The notes beneath the pieces are model-generated. The model did no database searches. It was not told the DNA's origin and was given only the letters and a program-made list of their open reading frames with translations. Made by a program: the position numbers and the translations under genes. Source: Cerasicoccus frondis (lineage in GTDB: Bacteria; Verrucomicrobiota; Verrucomicrobiia; Opitutales; Cerasicoccaceae). Taken from it: a stretch of DNA of 64,000 nucleotides. Shown here piece after piece: positions 50,111 to 58,486 of this stretch; position 1 is the first letter of the stretch; each line of letters opens with the position of its first letter. The stretch spans positions 1-64,000 of the forward strand of contig JAVDPC010000002.1 in assembly GCA_031296915.1 (NCBI GenBank), given 5' to 3'.

Positions 50111-51610
50111 ATGATGAATATAGTGCTCATTACTGCTGATGAATTGCGCGGCGACTGCCTCGGCATTACTGGAAACCCAGACGTAAGAACACCTAATATA
50201 GACTCCCTGGCAAAGCGTGGCGTTGTTCTGGATCGACACTTTGCAGTCTTTCCCAAGTGCGTTCCATCACGCTGCTCAATGCACACCGGTCGCTATACCC
50301 ATACAGACGGCTTGCGCACGGTAATGGGGCCGAACCATTTACCCGAAGGAGACCCGAACCTCGCGACCTTCCTGCGAGACCATGGCTACGAAACAGCTGT
50401 ATTCGGGCTCAACCACGTTTGGATGAAAGAATGGTTTTCCGGTGAAGGTGAAGAGAGTAATAAAGTAGGCGCTGGCGCAGTTGATTACACATCATTCACC
50501 GAAGGCCCCCTTGCGGACATGGCTTTAAGGCCAGAGACATTTCCCTCGGGAAAGGCAAGGTCAGGCGGGCACATCGAAGCCCTGAGAACCATTCACTACG
50601 AAGGTTTGGAAGAGGGTGAAGTAACGGACTTTTCAGACCAAAACCGTGCGAACCAAGCCTGCTATTATCTCAATGAACTCCGCACGCCAGATAAACCTTT
50701 CTTCATGGAGTTGAATTTAAGTAAGCCTCATCCACCTTACCAAATACACGATCCTTTTTACTCAATGTATGATCCGGCAAACATTGCCGCCTTCCCCCAT
50801 CAGCTACCAGAAAATGCCAGTCTGCCGCTCGTAGCGCAACGCAGATGGCGCCTAGGCAACGACATCAGCGAAGCATCTCTGCGCGAGATACAGGCGGTTT
50901 ATTACGCCATGATCAGCTTCATTGATACGCTCGTAGGCCAAGTCCTTAACACCCTTGAAACACAAAACCTAACTGAAAACACCCTCGTTATTTTCACATC
51001 TGATCATGGCGACTTTGCCGGCCAATACGGCATCAACGAAAAGTGGGACGCTTCGCTTCAAGACTGTCTACTACGGGTGCCATTCATCATCGCGGGCCCC
51101 GACATACCAAGTGGTCAACTCATCGAAGAGATGACTGAGCATGTTGATCTGCCAGCAACGATATTAGACTACCTCCACTGCGAACGGCCTCAAAAATGGG
51201 TCTGGCATGGTTCTTCCATGTTACCGGTCATCCATGGTCGACCGGGAAAAGATACCGTATTTGCTGACGGAGGGCATGAAGCTTCGATGCGAGAGCGATT
51301 TAACGCGCCAACCTGGCAGGAGCATAATGGTCGACAGGTCAAAACCGTTGGCGGCAAGCAGCTCACCTACAAAGAATGCCCAGACGCCATGGCGCGCTGT
51401 AAAATGGCGCGCACCAAGGAATGGAAATTAGTTATCCGCGAAACTGGAGGCAATGAACTCTTTAATGTCGCCAAGGATCCCTACGAATTAAAAAACCTGT
51501 ATGGCTCGTTAGAACATTCAGCCATCGCAAGCGATCTACAACTAAAGCTTATCGAATGGTCGCTAAAGACAGATACTGATCGCCCTTATTTGGAAGAATT
51601 TGGCGCTTGA
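50111..51610 (+). CDS. Cys-type sulfatase
   Basis: 499 residues of the arylsulfatase/alkaline phosphatase-like superfamily. The N-terminus is 'MNIVLITADELRGDCLGITGNPDVRTPNID' (metal Asp residues). The sulfatase signature CVPSR (Cys50) marks the residue converted to formylglycine by FGE. 'VIFTSDHGDFAGQYG' supplies the metal Asp/His. No signal peptide is visible, so it appears cytoplasmic unless the start is wrong. It has no operator of its own and follows GH8 closely, so it may be part of the xylan regulon and remove sulfate from imported oligosaccharides. The FGE/anSME maturase is not in the window. Confidence 0.9.
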   Translation: MMNIVLITADELRGDCLGITGNPDVRTPNIDSLAKRGVVLDRHFAVFPKCVPSRCSMHTGRYTHTDGLRTVMGPNHLPEGDPNLATFLRDHGYETAVFGLNHVWMKEWFSGEGEESNKVGAGAVDYTSFTEGPLADMALRPETFPSGKARSGGHIEALRTIHYEGLEEGEVTDFSDQNRANQACYYLNELRTPDKPFFMELNLSKPHPPYQIHDPFYSMYDPANIAAFPHQLPENASLPLVAQRRWRLGNDISEASLREIQAVYYAMISFIDTLVGQVLNTLETQNLTENTLVIFTSDHGDFAGQYGINEKWDASLQDCLLRVPFIIAGPDIPSGQLIEEMTEHVDLPATILDYLHCERPQKWVWHGSSMLPVIHGRPGKDTVFADGGHEASMRERFNAPTWQEHNGRQVKTVGGKQLTYKECPDAMARCKMARTKEWKLVIRETGGNELFNVAKDPYELKNLYGSLEHSAIASDLQLKLIEWSLKTDTDRPYLEEFGA

Positions 51611-51794
51611 TTGATTTATTAAACCAGCGAGGAGAGGTCTCTTACACAAACTGAACCGAGGCATCCCGAAGAGCGAATTTTCTTGGTCTGAAAGTGAATC
51701 CTCTCAAGCTCCCCCCCAAATGCCACTTGTGCATACTTTCAATGGCGCGTCCGTTTGTAGCTCTGCCTCACACAGACTTGGCAACCTAAATAAA

Positions 51795-51872
51795 TGGGGT
51801 GGAAGACGGGACTTGAACCCGCGACCCCCGGTACCACAAACCGGTGCTCTAACCAACTGAGCTACATCCACC
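51795..51872 (-). tRNA. tRNA-His (GTG)
   Basis: On the minus strand the anticodon loop TTGTGGT gives GTG between the CCGGT/ACCGG stem. T-arm GGGTTCAAGTCCC and D-arm AGCTCAGTTGGTTAGAGCA are present, CCA is encoded, and the extra G(-1) at 51872 with C73 are the tRNA-His identity marks. Confidence 0.95.
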
Positions 51873-51960
51873 AAGAAAGAGAAGCGAAGAGAAAACGAAT
51901 TATTTGCCCCACTGTCAATACCCTCTTTTCGAGAATTTTCAACGGATACGAGCGGGGCAC

Positions 51961-52232
51961 TGGAGCACTTTTCATCTAGATTGGCCGAGTCAGGTGGGGG
52001 AGAGATTGGATGCAGCGCAAGGCGGCTTTGATTGAGCGGGCTGGAAGCCCGTGATTGAAATGCCAACGCCGCGAACTTCCAATCTGGCCCCAAGCCCAAA
52101 ACCGAGTGCTTTTCCGCGCCAGCGTTGTTGGCTTTTTGCTCACAGGCTTCCAGCCTGCGACGCTCAAGCCGCCTTGCTGGACACGAAAAAGCACTGCGGC
52201 CTGATCGGCCAATCTAGATGAAAAGTGCTCTA
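51961..52232. mobile_element. MITE-like inverted-repeat element, long copy
   Basis: The same 28-bp ends as the element at 11050 (left 51961-51988 with one mismatch, right 52205-52232), but 216 bp of interior. Inside is a second inverted repeat: AAGGCGGCT ... GGCTGGAAGCC near the left and GGCTTCCAGCC ... AGCCGCCTTGC near the right, so the element is largely a nested hairpin. The right end coincides with the TAG stop of the ParA gene (minus strand). No coding sequence inside. Confidence 0.8.
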
Positions 52233-52979
52233 AGCTTCACGCAGCAGCATGGACGCATCTTCCCATAAGTCGCCGTAAGCTTTGGCTGCAGGAGAGCGAG
52301 CGTCAAAGGCGACCAGAGGCTCACGGTGCAATCCCATTTTCTCGACCGCCGCCGCCATCGGGATAATGGGCTGAAGGAACCGCTTATCTTTCTTCCGAGC
52401 CTGCTCCATAGTGTCGACGTGCATTTTTTTTCGCCGTTCCACCATCGAGAAAAAAGCGCGGAGCTTTTGGGTCTTTAAGCCTTCCTTTTTAAAAAAATCG
52501 ATAATTTGCCCGTAGGTGAGCATCGATAACGTCGTGGGAATGACCGGCGTCAGGATGACATCCGCCGCACGGAAAATATTCTCACTCAATAAGGTGACGT
52601 TCGGCGGCGAATCGATCACCACCAAATCATAGTCCCCGACCAGACTCTTCAAGGAATCACGCAGCCGCTTTTTTGAACGCTTCGAGTGATCCAGCTCGAT
52701 GTCGAGATTCCGATACGCCATTGCCGAAGGCAGCAAATGCAAATTCGGGTAGTCGGACTCACGAATTTCGCGATCCAATTTCTTGCCCCCCTGGAGCAGC
52801 TTTTTCGGGCCATGCTTCTTATCAGGCCGAACGCGAAAATAAAACGACGAGGATCCTTGCGGGTCCAGATCACAAAGCAAAGTGCGGTTACCCGAGCGCG
52901 CAGAGAGATAAGCCAAGTTAACTGCTGCTGCGGTTTTTCCCACGCCGCCCTTGATGTTGTAGACTGCCAATACTTTCAT
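52230..52979 (-). CDS. ParA-family ATPase
   Basis: 249 residues. Deviant Walker A 'NIKGGVGKTAAAVNLAYLSA' with the signature Lys, 'LLCDLDPQGSSSF' and 'YDLVVIDSPPNVTLLSENIF' switch regions, and C-terminal helices. It lacks an N-terminal HTH, as in McdA/PpfA-type cargo-positioning ParAs, and has no ParB or parS nearby. It overlaps the CHAD gene by 4 bp. It may position a cargo on the nucleoid; in this operon the cargo could be polyphosphate granules (inference). The stop TAG is the last triplet of the MITE-like element. Confidence 0.88.
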   Translation of the reverse strand: MKVLAVYNIKGGVGKTAAAVNLAYLSARSGNRTLLCDLDPQGSSSFYFRVRPDKKHGPKKLLQGGKKLDREIRESDYPNLHLLPSAMAYRNLDIELDHSKRSKKRLRDSLKSLVGDYDLVVIDSPPNVTLLSENIFRAADVILTPVIPTTLSMLTYGQIIDFFKKEGLKTQKLRAFFSMVERRKKMHVDTMEQARKKDKRFLQPIIPMAAAVEKMGLHREPLVAFDARSPAAKAYGDLWEDASMLLREA

Positions 52980-54628
52980 GTCGCTGATTTCTTCAATGCT
53001 CTCTTTCGTGGTTTCGGTTTTGGGGTCTTCTCAGCAGCAGGCTCAAAAGGCGGGTTCGCTCCTTCATCCGTCACCAACGGATGAAATAAATGATCGGCCA
53101 CTGCCAACACACGCGACTCATCGAGCGTATTAAACGCCGCCTTAAACTTTTTGCGCTCGGCATGACGCTTGCGCTCCAATTCAGCCACCAATGCTCCAAG
53201 CGCCGCGCATAGCTGTACTGCTTCGGGACGCTTCAAGTTGATCGTGGACAGGTATTCGGAGATCGTATCCTGCTGCACGCAAACGTCATTAAAAGAACCC
53301 AAAACATTTTGGATTTTACGCGAACGCTTAATCAAAAACTCCAATTCGTCGCTGTCGTATAGAGACCGGAAAAACTCCAGCAAGTAGCGAAATTTCTTAA
53401 ATTGAATGCGCAAATCATGGACAGCATAATCCGGCGTCTCATTCGTTATCCTACGCCCATCTTTGATAATTCGCTTAAAGCGCTTCAGCAATAGGCGGTT
53501 CGCCAACTCCTTTACCGGACGATCACCATCGGGACAATCAACACAATGCTGACGCGCCTCCGTGCGCACGAACCGTTCCCATGCCTTGAGCTTGTTTTTT
53601 ACTGTCGCCGTCTGAAAATCGCGGGCAAATTTTTTAAAGACCGCATTGCGTTCCTTGGCTAAGTCGGCAAAGAAAAATGCTAACCCCGGGCGCAAGCCTT
53701 CGGGTAACAGCTTGGCGTATTTGTTCTGCTCGAGCAGATAAACATCCAAATCCCGCAGTCGATTGGTGCGCTTCATCACATCGCCCAACTCTTGCTTGAA
53801 GCGAAGCACTTTGTCTTCGGCGTACACCCCCTTGACGAGTTGCAGCAGCGATCGAGTCCTCCGCAACGAAACGCGAAAATCATGCAGGAACTCGGAGTCC
53901 ACATCCGCCAACATACCCGAAACATTAATCTGCATTTGATCGAGCGATGCCTGTAGAATCTCGGTGCATGCGTCACGCGCCGATAACTCCGGCGCAAACT
54001 GAAGCTTGATTTTTGAAGCGTAGTCAAACGGCGTAACCCCCGAGGCCTCCAAAGCTGCAAATGCATAATGCCGCGTATCCGTATGCGCTTGCAATCCCAG
54101 GCCGGCGATTTTTAGCGAAACATCTTTCGCGTCGCCTTCGTAACCCTTGAGCGCAACAACGCGCACTAAACGCTGAAACGGCAGCGGCTTCTGTCGGACA
54201 ACCGGACGTAGCAAAGTCTCAAGCTCTAAGCGGACGACTGTTTTACCATCATGATTTTCAATACGATAGCTTTCCACTTCGCGAATAAACTCCGCGCGGG
54301 GCATCACAGCGCGAATCGATACGGGACCGCTTACTTTGTCTCGCAAAGTTCCCTGGGGAAAATCCACAGCCGCTAAGTTTTTTTTTGCACCTTGCAATGG
54401 CACGCTCGCAATTAGCTCATCACCTGCGCAGCGGTGTAACTCACAAATTTTTCCATCACGCAGCAGCACGCAATTCGCTGACAGCAACCGCCAGTCAAAA
54501 GTATCGAGAACAGTCCAACGTCGACGTTCTTTACTGCCACCCTGCAATCCGACATCGGACTTCAAGCCACGCAGCATTTTGCGGCCAGCATCCGTCATGG
54601 GTAAGATGAATCCCGAAGTCGTCTTCAT
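52976..54628 (-). CDS. CHAD-domain protein with N-terminal CYTH-like region
   Basis: 550 residues. Residues 30-200 look like a divergent CYTH-type domain ('RWTVLDTFDWRLLSANCVLLRDG', 'VVRLELETLLRPV'). CHAD repeats occupy about 225-500, with 'LHDFRVSLRRTRSLLQLVKGVY' and 'VHDLRIQFKKFRYLLEFFRSLY', the His/Arg/Lys helices that bind polyphosphate. The tail is basic ('KTPKPKPRKRALKK'). CHAD proteins are known to bind polyphosphate and associate with its granules. It lies between CYTH and ParA genes with 4-bp overlaps on both sides, a tight operon. A copy of the ACTTTG palindrome (54333) encodes 'LRDKVSG'. Confidence 0.88.
   Translation of the reverse strand: MKTTSGFILPMTDAGRKMLRGLKSDVGLQGGSKERRRWTVLDTFDWRLLSANCVLLRDGKICELHRCAGDELIASVPLQGAKKNLAAVDFPQGTLRDKVSGPVSIRAVMPRAEFIREVESYRIENHDGKTVVRLELETLLRPVVRQKPLPFQRLVRVVALKGYEGDAKDVSLKIAGLGLQAHTDTRHYAFAALEASGVTPFDYASKIKLQFAPELSARDACTEILQASLDQMQINVSGMLADVDSEFLHDFRVSLRRTRSLLQLVKGVYAEDKVLRFKQELGDVMKRTNRLRDLDVYLLEQNKYAKLLPEGLRPGLAFFFADLAKERNAVFKKFARDFQTATVKNKLKAWERFVRTEARQHCVDCPDGDRPVKELANRLLLKRFKRIIKDGRRITNETPDYAVHDLRIQFKKFRYLLEFFRSLYDSDELEFLIKRSRKIQNVLGSFNDVCVQQDTISEYLSTINLKRPEAVQLCAALGALVAELERKRHAERKKFKAAFNTLDESRVLAVADHLFHPLVTDEGANPPFEPAAEKTPKPKPRKRALKKSAT
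54333..54349. repeat. Interspersed palindrome ACTTTG-N5-CAAAGT, copy 6
   Basis: ACTTTG-TCTCG-CAAAGT with TTA flank, inside the CHAD gene. Identical core to copy 2 in the ManA-like gene. Confidence 0.8.
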
Positions 54629-55110
54629 GCGCCCGACTTTTCCTCCTCACTCCATTTCGAATACGGGCGCTTCGCCAATGCCGCATTCGCGTATTTCCCA
54701 TCACTAGTTACCTCGCGGCCAACCCAGGCGGGCAATTCCACCACCTCGTCTTCATCATCCAATTCAACTTCCGCCACAACCAGACCGGCATTGTCGCCGT
54801 CAAACACATCAACTTCCCACTGATGGCCAGCATGGTCTATCAAGTGGCGCGTTTTCTCAATGACCGGGCGACGACACAGCAACTCCAACAATTCACGGCC
54901 TTCATCAAGCGGTATCGGATACTCATACTCCAAACGGCTTTTGCCCGACACGGCGCCCTTAATTGTCAGGTAACAGACATCGCCACTGACACGCACGCGC
55001 ACCGTCGCCCTGTCCCGATCAATATACCCCTGCTCCAGCCGTGTGCTCAGTGTTGGTGGCGGGAGTTCATCCTCCCGGGCAATGAATTTTCTCTCGATCT
55101 CGATTGGCAT
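54625..55110 (-). CDS. CYTH-domain triphosphatase-like protein
   Basis: 161 residues. The defining N-terminal motif 'IEIERKFIARED' (ExExK) is near residue 5, followed by a tunnel of charged strands: 'RVRVSGDVCYLTIKG', 'RLEYEYPIP', 'WEVDVFDGDNAGLVVAEVELDDEDE'. Known CYTH members are tripolyphosphatases, thiamine-triphosphatases or class IV adenylate cyclases; a (tri)polyphosphatase role fits the CHAD partner. I chose ATG 55110 because the motif then begins at residue 3. It is first in the operon with CHAD and ParA. Confidence 0.88.
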   Translation of the reverse strand: MPIEIERKFIAREDELPPPTLSTRLEQGYIDRDRATVRVRVSGDVCYLTIKGAVSGKSRLEYEYPIPLDEGRELLELLCRRPVIEKTRHLIDHAGHQWEVDVFDGDNAGLVVAEVELDDEDEVVELPAWVGREVTSDGKYANAALAKRPYSKWSEEEKSGA

Positions 55111-55242
55111 GTCGGTTTGGCAATTAGCGTTACGCCAGCGAAACAATAGCGTTTCACCCGTGTAACTAGACCAATCGGATCAGAGAAAATTCCAAGCTAT
55201 TTAATGTTACATCTAATTCCAGCATCTTCAGAATCGCTGTAA

Positions 55243-55276
55243 CAAAAAAGCGGAAGGCGCCTTGCCTTCCGCTTTT
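55243..55276 (-). terminator. Rho-independent terminator after aminotransferase
   Basis: AAAAGCGGAAGGC and GCCTTCCGCTTTT arms around GCCTT, A-rich on one side and T-rich on the other, so it may work for both strands. It follows the aminotransferase stop by about 20 bp. Confidence 0.8.
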
Positions 55277-55294
55277 GAGAGAAATGACCGATAA

Positions 55295-56485
55295 CTAGAG
55301 GCCTTTGCAAAAGCGCTCAAGGCGCTCAAGGCCCTTCGAGATAACTTCATCACTCGTGGCGTATGACAAACGCACGTAATCATCTGCGCCAAAGGCGACG
55401 CCAGGCACAACTGCCACGAGCTCGTCTTCAAGCAGCTTAGCCGAAAAGTCCGTCGAGTTCAGGCCATAGGACGAAATATTCGGGAACAGGTAAAAAGCCC
55501 CCTGCGCGCGATCACAGCAAATGCCGTCGATTGCGTTCAAGCCATCGAGCAAGGTGATGCGTCGGCGATCAAACACCTTCAGCATACCCGCAATGGCCTC
55601 CCTGGCTTCTACTGGCTTCTCCAACGCCGCAAGGGCGCCCCATTGTGCAAAGGTTGTTGCATTGGACGATGTCTGGCTCTGCAAGTTGGCCACCGCCTTG
55701 GCAATCGGAGCTGGAGCCATCAGTGTGCCCAGGCGCCAACCAGTCATGGAGAATGTCTTCGAGAAACCGGAAACGGTGATCGTCAGCGCTGCGGCTTCCT
55801 CACTCAAGCTGGCCGGAGAAACAAACTCCACGCCATCATAAAGCAGGTATTCGTAAATTTCGTCCGACATCACGTAGATGCCAGCTTCAATCGCCACCGC
55901 CATGATCGCTTCGATTTCCGCTTTGCTGTAAAGCGCGCCAGTCGGGTTCGACGGGCTGTTGAGCACGAGCAACCGAGTCTTCGGCGTAATGGCGGCCTTT
56001 AATTGCTCGGGCGTGATCTTAAATCCCTGATCGTCACCAGCAAAAACCGTCTTGGGCGTAGCCCCGGCAAGCTTAACCATTTCCGGGTAGCTCACCCAGT
56101 AAGGCGCCGGGATGATGACTTCGTCACCTGGACCACAGACCGCTAAAATCGCCAGATAGCAGGAAAACTTTCCACCTGGGCTAACGACGATCTGCTCGGG
56201 CTTTACGCCAGCAACGCCGTTTTCGTTAATGTATTTTTCCGCTAGGGCCGCGCGCAGCTTGGGCAAGCCCGCCGCTGGCGCGTACTTGGTGTCACCACGG
56301 CGCAGGGATTCCTCGCACGCTTGTTTAATAAATTCAGGCGTGTCAAAATCCGGCTCTCCCGCGCCAAATCCGCAGACATCCTTGCCTTCGGCTTTAAGAG
56401 CCTTGGCCTTGGCGTCGACTGCGAGGGTTGGAGACGGGGAAATGTTCCGAGCCCAGGGGGATAAGATAATCTCTGATGCTGACAT
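55295..56485 (-). CDS. aspC: Aspartate/aromatic aminotransferase (class I, PLP)
   Basis: 396 residues. Substrate-side '[16 protein letters not shown]', '[18 protein letters not shown]', '[20 protein letters not shown]', '[12 protein letters not shown]', the PLP Lys in '[17 protein letters not shown]' and the C-terminal 'RLSYATSDE' Arg are all present, as in Thermus-type subgroup Ib enzymes. It exchanges the amino group between aspartate and 2-oxoglutarate and often also acts on aromatic amino acids or prephenate, which cannot be told here. It sits alone between two terminators. Confidence 0.93.
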   Translation of the reverse strand: MSASEIILSPWARNISPSPTLAVDAKAKALKAEGKDVCGFGAGEPDFDTPEFIKQACEESLRRGDTKYAPAAGLPKLRAALAEKYINENGVAGVKPEQIVVSPGGKFSCYLAILAVCGPGDEVIIPAPYWVSYPEMVKLAGATPKTVFAGDDQGFKITPEQLKAAITPKTRLLVLNSPSNPTGALYSKAEIEAIMAVAIEAGIYVMSDEIYEYLLYDGVEFVSPASLSEEAAALTITVSGFSKTFSMTGWRLGTLMAPAPIAKAVANLQSQTSSNATTFAQWGALAALEKPVEAREAIAGMLKVFDRRRITLLDGLNAIDGICCDRAQGAFYLFPNISSYGLNSTDFSAKLLEDELVAVVPGVAFGADDYVRLSYATSDEVISKGLERLERFCKGL

Positions 56486-56553
56486 TGGGTTTTCTAATAT
56501 AGGTTAAACCCGGCAAGCTTCAGCATCCTGCCCCGCAAAGCAATCCTTTTCAA

Positions 56554-56575
56554 CACCCGGCCCTAAGGCCGGGTG
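56554..56575 (-). terminator. Rho-independent terminator after H1-like gene
   Basis: CACCCGGCC and GGCCGGGTG arms with CTAA loop. On the minus strand it is followed by TTGAAAAGG, a weak T tract, about 36 bp after the stop codon. Confidence 0.6.
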
Positions 56576-56611
56576 AGAAAGGAAATTCGCAAGGCTACGA
56601 ATCAGAGATTC

Positions 56612-57100
56612 CTACTTCTTGGCTTTCTTGGACTTTTTCGCTTTTTTCTTAGCCTTCTTGACGGGAACTGCCGGTGTAGTCGCTTCAACGACGGCTGCCT
56701 TCTTCACCGCTTTCTTCGCAGTTTTCTTCACTGCCTTTTTCGCGGCCTTCTTCGCTGTCGCTTTTTTAGCGGCCTTCTTCACGGCTTTCTTCGCCACTTT
56801 CTTTACCGCTTTCTTAGCGACCTTCTTCTTCGCTGCTTTTTTGACTGCCTTTTTCACGGCCTTCTTAGCGACCTTTTTCTTGGCGGCTTTTTTCGCAGGC
56901 GCTTTCTTCGCAGCTTTTTTGGCGGCCTTCTTCACCGCTTTCTTGGCCGGCGCTTTTTTGACGGCTTTCTTCACGGCCTTCTTGGCGACCTTTTTAACAG
57001 CCGCTTTCTTTGCAGCTGGCTTTTTCGCGGCTTTCTTCACGGCCTTCTTAGGAGCCGCCTTTTTCTTCGCCACTTTCTTGGTTGTTTTTTTCGTAGCCAT
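56612..57100 (-). CDS. Lys/Ala-rich histone H1-like / AlgP-like protein
   Basis: 162 residues made almost entirely of Lys and Ala in repeated 'KKAVKKA', 'KKAPAKKA', 'KKVAKKA' words, starting 'MATKKTTKKVAKKKAAPKK'. There are no acidic residues until one Glu near the C-terminus. It is a nucleic-acid or polyanion-binding tail without a folded domain, like bacterial H1-like and AlgP proteins, and would compact DNA or bind polyphosphate. A ribosome-binding AAGGA lies 13 bp before ATG 57100. The opposite strand is also open, but this is a consequence of the repeats. Confidence 0.85.
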   Translation of the reverse strand: MATKKTTKKVAKKKAAPKKAVKKAAKKPAAKKAAVKKVAKKAVKKAVKKAPAKKAVKKAAKKAAKKAPAKKAAKKKVAKKAVKKAVKKAAKKKVAKKAVKKVAKKAVKKAAKKATAKKAAKKAVKKTAKKAVKKAAVVEATTPAVPVKKAKKKAKKSKKAKK

Positions 57101-57541
57101 ATTAGGTTAGTCCTTTACTTGGTTTGTAGCTCTCCAAAGGAAGCGATCGGCGCAAAACCGACTGCCAGGTTAGACTGGAGAGAAAACATTGTGGGCTGCG
57201 ACTTAGCCACGAAACGTGTCGCATACCCGTTAAAGAAAGTACGCACATTTACAGACGAATAATGTGCGCAATCGAGATAAGAGAAAAAATGTTTGCGGAA
57301 TAGAGCACTGATAAATTGGGAGGCAATTCCCTTCGGATTATGCTTTGAGCAAAATCCTAAATTCATTTTTTGCGGTGCGCTCTGTAAGCGTGTCGGTATC
57401 ACTTTTATAAAGATCCAAAGGCTTTAAACCCCTTCTGAAAAATGGTTGTTAGCAATATGGTGACTAAATATCAATCATAAAGTTACATTGCGATGGTCTG
57501 CTCATTTACTTTGCTCTGCAAAGTCACTTAAAAATAAGCGC
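57101..57541. other. Intergenic region, 441 bp
   Basis: Upstream region of the H1-like gene and downstream of the HDAC-family gene. It contains one copy of the interspersed palindrome (57508-57524). A 95-residue open frame at 57115-57402 shows no motif, start context or domain and is not called. AT-rich sequence at 57420-57480 may hold a promoter for the H1-like gene but no clear boxes are seen. Confidence 0.5.
57508..57524. repeat. Interspersed palindrome ACTTTG-N5-CAAAGT, copy 7
   Basis: ACTTTG-CTCTG-CAAAGT with CATTT flank; the only clearly intergenic copy besides that at 5584. Confidence 0.8.
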
Positions 57542-58486
57542 TTACTTTCCATCGCAAAGCGCCTTAACGTGGCACACTGCTGAACGAGCTAACGCATCCA
57601 GGTTATAACCGCCTTCCAACACCGACACCAAACGACCCGCACAACTTTGCAGGGCAAAGTCTTTAATCAAATTCGTAAAAACATAGTAGTCTTGGTCACG
57701 TAGTTTCATATTCGCCAATGGGTCGTCGATATGCGCGTCAAAGCCAGCTGAGATAAATACCATCTCTGGTGAAAACTTTGTTAAGGCAGGCAGCACTACT
57801 TGATCCCACGCCAACTGATACTCTGCAAACTCGGCACCGGCGACCAACGGCACATTCAACGTTGACCCCAAACCTTCACCAGCGCCTTTTTCATCGCGCA
57901 TGCCCGTTCCCGGATAGAAGGGGTATTGGTGAAAGCTAACAAAGCAAACCGAAGCATCTTCATAAAATGCGTGCTGGGTGCCATTGCCATGGTGCACATC
58001 GATATCGATGATCGCGACACGCTTTAAACCATACTCCCGCTGTGCGTAGCGCGCCGCCACCGCCACGTTGTTAAACAAACAAAAGCCCATCGCTTGGGCG
58101 CGCTCGGCATGATGTCCCGGCGGACGCATGATGCTAAAGGCGTTCTTCGCCAAGCCCTGCATCACCTGATCCACCGCCAGCATTGCGCCGCCAGCCGACA
58201 ATCGCGCCACAGCGAATGACTCCACGCACACTTGCGTATCACCGCGATCAAGCACGTCATCACCACGCAAACACGCTTCTTCCACCAGGCGAACATACGC
58301 GCCATCATGCACAGCTTCGATGGCAGCCAACGACGCTGGCTGCGCTTCAAGCCAACTCAACTGCTCTTCCGTAAACGCAGTCCTCAGCGCCTGCTCCACC
58401 GCCAACGTTCGCTCGGGACGCTCTGGATGATACCCGCCGGTGTCGTGCAACTGGCAATCGGGGTGGTAGAGAATCGCGGTTTTCAT
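57542..58486 (-). CDS. Histone deacetylase family protein (AcuC/APAH-like)
   Basis: 314 residues. Typical motifs: 'RPPGHHAERAQAMGFCLFNNVAVAARYA' (catalytic His pair), 'VAIIDIDVHHGNGTQHAFYED' (zinc Asp, His), 'FVSFHQYPFYPGTG', 'MVFISAGFDAHIDDPLANMKL' (second zinc Asp) and 'SVLEGGYNLDALA'. Zinc-dependent deacetylase of lysine, acetylpolyamine or related substrates; the exact one is not clear. The start codon directly follows the hydantoinase TAA stop, so the two are co-transcribed. A palindrome copy is at 57644. Confidence 0.92.
   Translation of the reverse strand: MKTAILYHPDCQLHDTGGYHPERPERTLAVEQALRTAFTEEQLSWLEAQPASLAAIEAVHDGAYVRLVEEACLRGDDVLDRGDTQVCVESFAVARLSAGGAMLAVDQVMQGLAKNAFSIMRPPGHHAERAQAMGFCLFNNVAVAARYAQREYGLKRVAIIDIDVHHGNGTQHAFYEDASVCFVSFHQYPFYPGTGMRDEKGAGEGLGSTLNVPLVAGAEFAEYQLAWDQVVLPALTKFSPEMVFISAGFDAHIDDPLANMKLRDQDYYVFTNLIKDFALQSCAGRLVSVLEGGYNLDALARSAVCHVKALCDGK
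57644..57660. repeat. Interspersed palindrome ACTTTG-N5-CAAAGT, copy 8
   Basis: ACTTTG-CAGGG-CAAAGT inside the HDAC-family gene (encodes 'FALQSCAG'). Confidence 0.75.

Noticed and set aside
51704..52099. 131-residue open frame on the minus strand
   Set aside because: It runs through the tRNA-His gene and the MITE-like element, so coding is implausible.
54505..54518. AGAACAGTCCAA-like string similar to the xylan operator
   Set aside because: It lies inside the CHAD gene, lacks symmetry and differs at the centre; a chance match.
56619..57110. Long open frame on the plus strand opposite the H1-like gene, rich in Phe/Ala/Leu
   Set aside because: It mirrors the AAG/GCC-type codon repeats of the minus-strand gene; it has no start context or domain, while the minus strand gives a typical Lys/Ala protein.
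57115..57402. 95-residue open frame upstream of the H1-like gene
   Set aside because: No ribosome-binding site, signal or motif; lies in a likely promoter region.
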